A stretch of DNA of 64,000 bases, from contig NC_017033.1 in NCBI RefSeq assembly GCF_000242255.2, forward strand, positions 2,305,110 to 2,369,109. Direction: 5' to 3'. This document shows positions 1-6,562 of the stretch, piece by piece; the first letter of the stretch is position 1, and each line of letters opens with the position of its first letter. The position numbers and the translations under genes are program-made. The notes beneath the pieces were generated by a model. The model was not told the DNA's origin. It worked only from the letters and a program-made list of their open reading frames with translations, and searched no databases. The DNA comes from Frateuria aurantia DSM 6220 (GTDB lineage: Bacteria; Pseudomonadota; Gammaproteobacteria; Xanthomonadales; Rhodanobacteraceae).

Positions 1-48
1 CTGGCGATGGCCCCTTTCCGGGCGACCCTACCTGCGCCCATCAGGACA

Positions 49-477
49 TCAGCGTCGATCGTCCGGGGGATCATCGATGCAGCCCGGCAGACCTCCATGC
101 ACGCGCTCTGCCCGCCAGCGATCCGCATTCGACATGACAACCCGCAGTGCATCCACGACATGGTAGCTGCCCCCGAACAACGCTCCGGGCGCCGCCAGCG
201 CACGGTCGACCAGACAGACATCCAGTTGCCTGCCATGGCGTGCAACCACCCCGACTGACATCAGCCATGACCGGTCCTCAAGCTCCAGATCGGCCCCGTC
301 CGCCTTCCAGGTGATGCGTGTGAATCCGTAATCCGCGAAGTGATGCCTGCCAGGTTCGCGGCGCGGCCCGATGGAGTTGGGAAAGCTGGTCACATCCAGA
401 TGCCGTACCAGTGCCCGCACATCCTCTGACGGCGCCTGGATCGCCCATGCGGGTGCACCAAGCAGCAGCCAACCCAT
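49..477 (-). CDS. hypothetical exported protein with a disputed 5' end
   Basis: The ORF encodes 142 residues from ATG 477. Residues 1-12 are hydrophobic and end in APAWA, which is only the core and cleavage site of a signal peptide. The missing basic n-region (MSLRKK) lies just upstream in another frame, from ATG 508, which has a GGAG ribosome site nine bases ahead. The two frames meet in a run of seven A (T on the plus strand, 490-496). With six A they would read through as one clean signal peptide. I recognise no domain in the mature part, which has two cysteines and ends in a basic tail. The gene may be a one-base frameshift, a slippage-controlled gene or a sequencing error. Confidence 0.5.
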   Translation of the reverse strand: MGWLLLGAPAWAIQAPSEDVRALVRHLDVTSFPNSIGPRREPGRHHFADYGFTRITWKADGADLELEDRSWLMSVGVVARHGRQLDVCLVDRALAAPGALFGGSYHVVDALRVVMSNADRWRAERVHGGLPGCIDDPPDDRR

Positions 478-508
478 GTTCCACCATGCTTTTTTTCCGT
501 AACGACAT

Positions 509-896
509 GCGCATGCTCTCCGGTTTTACGGCGTTGCGGAACAGCTTTCTGCCATACCAAGCCAGGCTCTCGACATCGGACACCGATGACCAGAAACCAC
601 CGCGCCCTGACCATCGATTGATTGTCACCTTCAAGGGGACAGTGTTTGGCAGTTTGCCCGCTTTCCATCATCGATGTCGTCCGCCAAGATGACAACCACA
701 GCCCGCCGGTCATGACGAGCTTCAGGCCAGACCAACGCACCTGAAGCCGGCATGACCAGGTGGCGGCCTGCAAGACCGCAAGATCCCGTCTGCGGCTTGT
801 CAGGCCACAGATGCACGACTTAGCGTGTAACGGCTCGCGTAGTTCCAGACCCCGGCCCAAGGGCCATCGCGGTTTCACTTGAAGAGGATCACCGAC
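509..896. other. intergenic region, no gene recognised
   Basis: About 390 bp separate the small exported protein from the esterase gene. The short open frames here on both strands have no recognisable domain and no convincing ribosome site. The last 20 bases hold the GAAGAGGA ribosome-binding site of the esterase gene. Confidence 0.5.
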
Positions 897-1718
897 ATGT
901 CCAGCATCACCACCAAAGATGGCACCCGCATCGCCTACAAGGACTGGGGCAAGGGCCAGCCCATCCTGTTTTCGCATGGCTGGCCGCTGGCCGGCGACGC
1001 CTGGGATGCCCAGATGCTGTTTTTCGCCCAGCATGGCTACCGGGTGATTGCCCATGACCGGCGCGGTCACGGACTTTCCGACCAGCCCTGGGAAGGCAAC
1101 AACATGGACCAGTACGCCGATGATCTGGCCGAGCTGATCGAAAAGCTGGATCTGAAGGACCTGATCCTGATCGGCCATTCCACCGGCGGCGGTGAAATCG
1201 CCCATTACGTAGGCCGTCATGGCAGTGCGCGGGTGGCCAAGCTGGTGCTGGTCGGCGCGGTACCGCCGCTGATGCTGAAAACCGCCGACAATCCGGAAGG
1301 CACGCCGCTGGAAGTGTTTGACGATATCCGCAAGAACACCGCCCACGGTCGTTCGGAATTTTTCCGCAATCTGGCCATTCCCTTCTACGGATTCAACCGT
1401 GACGGTGCCAGCGTGATCGAAGGGCTGCGTGAAAGCTTCTGGCGGCTCGGCATGCTCGGCGGCATCAAGGCCGAATACGACTGCATCCATGAGTTCTCGG
1501 AAGTCGATTACACCGCTGACCTGAAGAAGATCGACAAGCCGACCCTGGTCATCCATGGCGACGATGACCAGATCGTGCCGATCGCCGCCTCGGGTGAAAA
1601 AACCGCCAGGATCGTCGCCGACGCGACCCTCAAGGTCTACCCGGGTGCGCCGCATGGCCTGGCCCAGACCCATGTCGAGCAGTTCAACCGGGATGTGCTG
1701 GCCTTTATCAAGGGCTGA
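897..1718 (+). CDS. alpha/beta hydrolase, non-haem chloroperoxidase/arylesterase type
   Basis: This 273-residue cytoplasmic alpha/beta hydrolase belongs to the cofactor-free haloperoxidase/arylesterase family. The nucleophile elbow GHSTGGGE puts the catalytic serine near residue 95. The acid lies in HGDDDQIVP near 224 and the histidine in GAPHGL near 253. The oxyanion motif HGWP is near 28. An in-frame TTG 18 bases upstream exists, but ATG 897 is preferred because GAAGAGGA sits eight bases before it. There is no signal peptide. The gene is monocistronic and ends at a strong hairpin shared with the convergent receptor gene. The natural substrate cannot be read from sequence; these enzymes usually act as esterases or lactonases, with perhydrolase side activity. 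Confidence 0.88.
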   Translation: MSSITTKDGTRIAYKDWGKGQPILFSHGWPLAGDAWDAQMLFFAQHGYRVIAHDRRGHGLSDQPWEGNNMDQYADDLAELIEKLDLKDLILIGHSTGGGEIAHYVGRHGSARVAKLVLVGAVPPLMLKTADNPEGTPLEVFDDIRKNTAHGRSEFFRNLAIPFYGFNRDGASVIEGLRESFWRLGMLGGIKAEYDCIHEFSEVDYTADLKKIDKPTLVIHGDDDQIVPIAASGEKTARIVADATLKVYPGAPHGLAQTHVEQFNRDVLAFIKG

Positions 1719-1744
1719 GCCTGCGGGTCAGGCTCCTTCGCCCG

Positions 1745-1777
1745 GAACAAGAGGTCGCCGCAGGCGACCTCTTGTTC
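1745..1777. terminator. bidirectional terminator hairpin
   Basis: A perfect 15-bp inverted repeat (GAACAAGAGGTCGCC and its complement) with a 3-base loop lies between the convergent esterase and TonB receptor genes. It probably terminates both. Confidence 0.8.
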
Positions 1778-1824
1778 GGTTGTCTGGCCGGGCATGTCGA
1801 AGCCACTGACAGCCGGGAACCCGC

Positions 1825-4104
1825 TCAGAACTGGTAATTGAAATTGACGATGCCGGTACGGCCGGCCGCCACTGTCGCATAATGCGCGGCATAGGCCTTG
1901 TCGAAATAATACTTGTTGGTCAGATTCTGGATATTGACCTGCACACTGAGATTTCGATTGACCGCATAGCTGGCCATCAAGTCCAGCCGGGTATAGCCGG
2001 GCACCCATTTGGTATTGGCGATATCCCCCCAGACCTTGGACATGACATAGGCACCGCCACCAATGGTCAGGGCCGGAGTCACGGCGTAAGTCGTCCACAG
2101 CGTGAAGCTGTTGCGGGGCGTATTGGTCATCTGCTTGCCCTTGTTGCCGGCATTGGCCACGCCCGGGCCGGGCTCGACCAGCTTGCTCTTCAGATAACTG
2201 TAGCCGCCGAACACATTCCAATGATCGGTCAGTCGCCCGTTGAAGCCCAGCTCGACACCATCGACCCGATACTTGCCGGCATTGATCTGGTCACTTCCGC
2301 GCCCTGCGGTATTCACCCTCGCATTGCTTTTTTCGGTACGGAAGACATCGCCGGTCAGCGTCAGCCGGCGATCCAGCAGATCCCATTTGGTGCCGACTTC
2401 CAGATTGCGGCTGCTCTCGGGTTTCAAGTCATCATTGGTCAGGGCCAGACCGTCCGCGCCATTGCCCGCATCCACACCCGGCGGATTGGATGAAGTCCCC
2501 CAGTTGGCATAGATACTGCCCGTTTCGACCGGCTTGAAGACCAGCCCGGTCTGGTAATTCATGAAACTGGCATGATTGCGTGCCTGGCTGACCGCACCGC
2601 TGGCACTGGTATGCGACACGGAGCGAGTACGGAAATCATCGTAGCGCGCACCCAGATTCAATGCCCACATCGGCCCGAACTCCATGGTATCGAACAGCCA
2701 CAGCGATCGGGTGCGGGTGGAAAGGCTGACCGGGTTCAGTCCCTTGGCAAGTTCACCCTGCCAGGGGTCGTTCGGGTTCGGAGAGATCACCGGCGCACAC
2801 CAGTAATCGGCCGCCGCCCCCTGACCGATGGCGCAGGCGCCGTTGGCCAATGCGCCGGTATAGGACGGCGAGATACGGTAGGACGAGCGCGAGGTGTTTT
2901 CGTTGCTCAGCTCGTAACCGGCCGCCATCGAATGATGGATGCCGCCCGTGTCGAACTGCCCGGTCAGGTCCGACTGATTGGTCAGGTTCGTGGTCGAACT
3001 GCTGCGGGTATTGGCCCGCCGCCAGACGCCGCCATTGACCAAGAAGTTGCCTTGACTGTCATCCGGCTGGGTCCAGACATAATCATTGGCAAAGCGCGAG
3101 AACACGGTGGAATTGCGCAACACCCAGCCGCTGTCGAAACTGTGTTTGTAGATGATGCTGCCCAGATCGGTCTTCTGGCGCTGGAAGTCGCGATCGTTCA
3201 GTCCGTAATAGGTATTGTGCGGCACCCGGATCGGCTTGCCATTGCCATTGAGGGAGGCATTCGGACTGCTGGCGGCAAACGGATTGTTGTAGGGAATGCC
3301 GCTGTCGGGCTGATCATCACTTTGCAGGTGGTAATAGCTGAAGGTAACGCTGTCGGCAGAGTGCAGGCCCAGCGTCAGCGAGGGGGCGATACCCCAGCGC
3401 TGATATTCCGGACCGTTGCGATCCGCCGTGTGGTTCTTGTTGCCCATCACCGCCAGGCGAAAGGCCGAGTCCCTGCCGATGCGATGATTCCAATCCACCG
3501 TGCCTCGGGTGTAGGCGGCATTGCCGATACCGAGGTTGGCATGCAGAAACTCCGCATCCAACGGCGCCTTGGATACCATATTGATGCCGCCGCCGACCGA
3601 ACCGCGACCGCCATAGGCCGAACTCGGCCCCTTGATGATCTCGATCTGGTCGATATCGAAGACTTCGCGCTGCTGGCCGGCACTGCTGCGAATGCCATCG
3701 ACCAGGATCGAGCTCTCGGAATCGAAGCCGCGGATAAAGGGCCGGTCACCATTGGGATTGCCGCCTTCGCCGGCACCGAAGGTGATCCCGGGTACGGTGC
3801 GCAGCACATCCTGCAGCGAGGTTGCCTCCGTCTGCTGGATGATCTCCCGAGGAATCACCGTGACGGCTCGCGGCGTATCCAGCAACGAGGCCGTGAACTT
3901 GGGTGAACTGGAAGTATAGGTATTGGCCGAAACCCGTACCGACTCCAGAGCATGAGCGCGTCGACGTGAATCATCGGGTGCATCGGCCACCTTGTCGGCG
4001 GCCGCGGCATCGACGGCATGCGTCAGCATCGCCACGCCCAGCGTACTGGTCAACAGGCGGGTCGGCGCCAAAGCCTGGGCTGTACTCCATTTCAAATCTG
4101 TCAT
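1825..4104 (-). CDS. fiu: TonB-dependent catecholate siderophore receptor, Fiu/PiuA-like
   Basis: This 759-residue outer-membrane receptor imports ferric siderophore with TonB-ExbBD energy. An N-terminal signal segment ends in an Ala-rich stretch near residue 35. A TonB-box-like stretch (LESVRVSA) follows near 55, then the plug domain with DTPRAVTVIP, SLQDVLRTVPGITFGAGEG, PFIRGFDSE and IEIIKGPSS, which is the pattern of the Fiu/PiuA branch. The rest is beta-barrel and ends VNFNYQF with the terminal Phe typical of outer-membrane proteins. ATG 4104 is chosen because GGAAGAG precedes it and the signal peptide begins there; the open frame extends upstream to 4236 without coding character. A Fur-box-like site 100 bp upstream suggests iron repression. 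The exact siderophore is unknown. Confidence 0.9.
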   Translation of the reverse strand: MTDLKWSTAQALAPTRLLTSTLGVAMLTHAVDAAAADKVADAPDDSRRRAHALESVRVSANTYTSSSPKFTASLLDTPRAVTVIPREIIQQTEATSLQDVLRTVPGITFGAGEGGNPNGDRPFIRGFDSESSILVDGIRSSAGQQREVFDIDQIEIIKGPSSAYGGRGSVGGGINMVSKAPLDAEFLHANLGIGNAAYTRGTVDWNHRIGRDSAFRLAVMGNKNHTADRNGPEYQRWGIAPSLTLGLHSADSVTFSYYHLQSDDQPDSGIPYNNPFAASSPNASLNGNGKPIRVPHNTYYGLNDRDFQRQKTDLGSIIYKHSFDSGWVLRNSTVFSRFANDYVWTQPDDSQGNFLVNGGVWRRANTRSSSTTNLTNQSDLTGQFDTGGIHHSMAAGYELSNENTSRSSYRISPSYTGALANGACAIGQGAAADYWCAPVISPNPNDPWQGELAKGLNPVSLSTRTRSLWLFDTMEFGPMWALNLGARYDDFRTRSVSHTSASGAVSQARNHASFMNYQTGLVFKPVETGSIYANWGTSSNPPGVDAGNGADGLALTNDDLKPESSRNLEVGTKWDLLDRRLTLTGDVFRTEKSNARVNTAGRGSDQINAGKYRVDGVELGFNGRLTDHWNVFGGYSYLKSKLVEPGPGVANAGNKGKQMTNTPRNSFTLWTTYAVTPALTIGGGAYVMSKVWGDIANTKWVPGYTRLDLMASYAVNRNLSVQVNIQNLTNKYYFDKAYAAHYATVAAGRTGIVNFNYQF

Positions 4105-4203
4105 TGCAAGCTCTTCCTTGACTCGGTCGTGGGGGCCACAGTCCGGCATTCGCCAAAGCCTTCCTGCAGGTGCGTCTAAACAATTTGCGCGACAGTAATG
4201 CAG

Positions 4204-4221
4204 ATGACAATGATTCGCAAT
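4204..4221. promoter_or_regulatory. Fur-box-like site
   Basis: ATGACAATGATTCGCAAT matches the Fur core ATGATAATGATAATCATT at about 13 of 18 positions by eye. It lies about 100 bp upstream of the siderophore receptor start, where an iron-responsive operator is expected. Confidence 0.5.
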
Positions 4222-4551
4222 ATATATCGACAGCATGAAGGCTTCGAATCCATTTGCTCAATCCACTGTCGCATAAACAGTTTCTTCACGTCCTCGGATC
4301 ATCTGGCGCCGCCGACAAGCCGGCCGGACTCGCGACCAAGGGCTGGGATCGCAAGAAAACGCATGACACCTGCACGGCTGATATCAATGCATGGCGGATA
4401 AGAGCGGCACCGTGGCGACAGGCCGGGTAAGGGGGGCGGCGGCCCTGAGCGGCAAGGTCTCATATGTTCATGCCGGGCATGGAAACACGCGACGAGCCCC
4501 GCCCTTTCGCCATCCGCAACGCGCTTTGCAGGCCGGTCGCCGGGAAGTACC

Positions 4552-4567
4552 ATACCCACCACCGTAT
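4552..4567. promoter_or_regulatory. candidate FrmR/CsoR-type operator
   Basis: ATACCCACCACCGTAT has ATAC/GTAT half-sites around a C-rich centre, the layout of operators bound by the CsoR/RcnR/FrmR family. It lies 15 bp before the frmR start codon, as expected for autoregulation. Confidence 0.45.
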
Positions 4568-4581
4568 TTTCGGAAGCGACC

Positions 4582-4850
4582 ATGCCCCACGCGCCCGCCG
4601 AGAAAAAGCGCAGTCTCAACCGGGTGCGCCGCATCCTCGGCCAATGCGATGCACTGGATCGCGCCATCGAGACCGGCATCCGCTGCGGTGAAGTCATGCA
4701 GCAGATCGCAGCCATCCGCGGCGCGATCCGCGCTCTCTGATGGCCGAGGTGATGGAGTCGCACCTGCGAGAGCAGTTCGCCACCGATCCAGCATCCACGG
4801 AGACGGCGGTCCGCGTCCAGGAGGCCATCGGCCTGACTCACCCGCCGGAT
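4582..4850 (+). pseudogene. frmR: frameshifted formaldehyde-responsive repressor FrmR
   Basis: From ATG 4582 the first 52 residues match FrmR/RcnR-family repressors: EKKRSLNRVRRILGQ, then the sensor Cys at residue 35. That frame stops at TGA 4738-4740. The family sequence resumes at once in another frame from 4740 (MAEVMESHLREQF), which carries the second sensor residue, His60. Removing two bases from the CTCTCT run at 4733-4738 would join them as ...RALMAEVMESH. The C-terminal helix is not family-like and the second frame runs past the usual 90-residue length without a stop. The tail may therefore have been cut by a deletion that also removed frmA. FrmR normally represses formaldehyde-detoxification genes and releases DNA when formaldehyde crosslinks Pro2 and Cys35. 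Confidence 0.75.
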
Positions 4851-4897
4851 ATCGGATCCGTTGTACTTCCCCTCCCCCCTTGCAACAGGAACATCCC

Positions 4898-5731
4898 ATG
4901 GAGCGAGTTTCCCGACAGGCCTGCTTCGGCGGCTGGCAAGACGTGTATCGATTTGACTCGAAGTCGCTGGCCGGCAGTGCCACGGTCGGCGTCTATCTGC
5001 CGCCGCAGGCCGAGCAGCGCAAGCTTCCGGTGCTGTACTGGCTGTCCGGTCTGACCTGCACCGAACAGAACTTCATCAGCAAGGCCGGCGCCCAGCGCTA
5101 TGCCGCCGAGCATGGCGTGATCCTCGTCGCGCCTGACACCAGCCCCCGCGGCGATCAGGTGGCCGATGCCGACCGCTATGATCTGGGTCAGGGCGCAGGA
5201 TTTTATCTCAATGCCACCCGCCAACCCTGGGCTGCGCATTACCGCATGTACGACTTTGTCGTCGAGGAATTGCCTGGCTGGATCGAAAGCCACTTCCCGG
5301 CCTCCGACCGGCGCGCCATCAGCGGCCACTCGATGGGTGGTCATGGGGCGCTGGTCATCGCCCTGCGCAATCAGTCCCGCTATCGCAGCGTGTCGGCCTT
5401 TGCCCCCATCGTCGCGCCGACGCAGGTGCCCTGGGGCGAACTCGCCTTCAGCACCTATCTGGGCGAGGATCGTCTGAGCTGGCAGGACTATGACGCCACG
5501 GCCCTGCTGACGCGTCTCGGCTGGCGCCACGGCAGCATACTGATCGACCAGGGTGAGGCCGATGATTTTCTGGACAGCCAGCTGCAGCCGCAGCGCTTGC
5601 GGGAGGCCGCTGCCGCCGTGAACGCTCCACTGCATCTGCGGCTGCAGCCCGGCTACGATCACAGCTACTACTTCATTGCCAGCTTTGTCGGCGAGCATAT
5701 CGCCCACCACGCGGCGGCCCTGCAGGATTGA
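4898..5731 (+). CDS. fghA: S-formylglutathione hydrolase
   Basis: This 277-residue cytoplasmic esterase-D-family enzyme hydrolyses S-formylglutathione to formate and glutathione, the second step of glutathione-dependent formaldehyde detoxification. Family signatures are YWLSGLTCTEQNF, VAPDTSPRG and the nucleophile elbow SGHSMGGHGA, with the catalytic Ser near 145. The acid is in the QGEADDF region and the histidine in GYDHSYYF near the C-terminus. ATG 4898 is chosen because homology starts there; upstream in-frame sequence is non-homologous. The usual partner gene frmA (hydroxymethylglutathione dehydrogenase) is absent between frmR and this gene. alkB follows after 34 bp and may be co-transcribed. 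Confidence 0.95.
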   Translation: MERVSRQACFGGWQDVYRFDSKSLAGSATVGVYLPPQAEQRKLPVLYWLSGLTCTEQNFISKAGAQRYAAEHGVILVAPDTSPRGDQVADADRYDLGQGAGFYLNATRQPWAAHYRMYDFVVEELPGWIESHFPASDRRAISGHSMGGHGALVIALRNQSRYRSVSAFAPIVAPTQVPWGELAFSTYLGEDRLSWQDYDATALLTRLGWRHGSILIDQGEADDFLDSQLQPQRLREAAAAVNAPLHLRLQPGYDHSYYFIASFVGEHIAHHAAALQD

Positions 5732-5765
5732 GCCGGGCCCGGCGGCCACAACGCCGGAATCTGCG

Positions 5766-6413
5766 ATGAGCCTGGATCTCTTCACTGCCACCCATGCCGA
5801 TGCCGGCGAACAGATCGGGGCTGGCACCTGGTTGTTTCGCCAGCGGGCGCTGCCCGAGGTCGCGGCCTTGGCGGGGGGCTTGCGGCTGATTCTGGCACAA
5901 GCCCCCTGGCGACATCTGATCACCCCCGGCGGTCACCGCATGGCGGTAGCGATGACCAATTGCGGAACGCTGGGCTGGCATTCGGATGAAGCTGGCTATC
6001 GCTATCAGCCCGTCGATCCACTCAGCGGCCATCCCTGGCCGGCGATGCCGCCGGCGTTTGCCGAGCTGGCCCGCCAGGCAGCCGCCCTGGCCGGCTATCC
6101 TGACTTCCATCCCGATGCCTGCCTGATCAACCGGTATCGCCCCGGCGCCGGCCTCAGCCTGCACCAGGACCGCAACGAACAGGATCACGGGCAACCCGTG
6201 GTCTCCGTTTCGCTGGGCATGGAGGCCCGTTTTCTGTGGGGTGGCCTGCAGCGTGGGCAGACCGCCTTGAAACTGCCGCTTTATCATGGCGACATTCTGG
6301 TCTGGGGAGGACCCGACCGGCTGCGCTTTCATGGCATCGCCCCCTTGCAGGGCCCGCCCCACCCCGAATGGGGGCTCAAACGAATCAATCTGACCTTTCG
6401 CCGCGCCCGTTGA
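5766..6413 (+). CDS. alkB: alpha-ketoglutarate-dependent DNA/RNA dealkylase AlkB
   Basis: This 215-residue Fe(II)/2-oxoglutarate dioxygenase oxidatively removes methyl groups from 1-methyladenine and 3-methylcytosine, releasing formaldehyde. The iron ligands are visible as HQD (His133, Asp135) and FHG (His189). The 2-oxoglutarate-binding arginines lie in RINLTFR (Arg206, Arg212). NRYRPGAGLSLHQDRNE and the substrate-lid motif MTNCGTLGWHSD are typical AlkB. Length matches the E. coli protein. It lies 34 bp downstream of fghA, so a transcript would link production of formaldehyde by AlkB to its disposal. No Ada-type gene is nearby. Confidence 0.95.
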   Translation: MSLDLFTATHADAGEQIGAGTWLFRQRALPEVAALAGGLRLILAQAPWRHLITPGGHRMAVAMTNCGTLGWHSDEAGYRYQPVDPLSGHPWPAMPPAFAELARQAAALAGYPDFHPDACLINRYRPGAGLSLHQDRNEQDHGQPVVSVSLGMEARFLWGGLQRGQTALKLPLYHGDILVWGGPDRLRFHGIAPLQGPPHPEWGLKRINLTFRRAR

Positions 6414-6489
6414 ATCGCCCGGCGACGGGCATCCAGCCGCGCCAGACACCATGCGCCCGAGTCGGATGCGCGGCGGCGGCGCCCGCATG

Positions 6490-6523
6490 AAAAAACCGCC
6501 GCCCGACACAGATCGGACGGCGG
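6490..6523 (-). terminator. Rho-independent terminator of the M1 aminopeptidase gene
   Basis: Read on the minus strand, an 11-bp GC-rich stem with one wobble pair and a 6-base loop is followed by six T. It lies 40 bp past the aminopeptidase stop codon. Confidence 0.85.
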
Positions 6524-6562
6524 CTTCCTCAGGTAACGCCGGTCAAAGAGAAACCGGTGACA

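Larger units (their letters stand above)
4105..4581. other. divergent intergenic region between receptor and frmR remnant
   Basis: About 480 bp hold the control sites for both flanking genes: the Fur-like site near the receptor and the C-rich operator next to frmR. The middle, about 4240-4540, shows no gene I can support. Confidence 0.5.

Noticed and set aside
610-660. AAGGGGACAGTGTTT-like stretch resembling sequences near REP-associated transposases
   Set aside because: A single short match with no transposase or paired repeats nearby is not enough.
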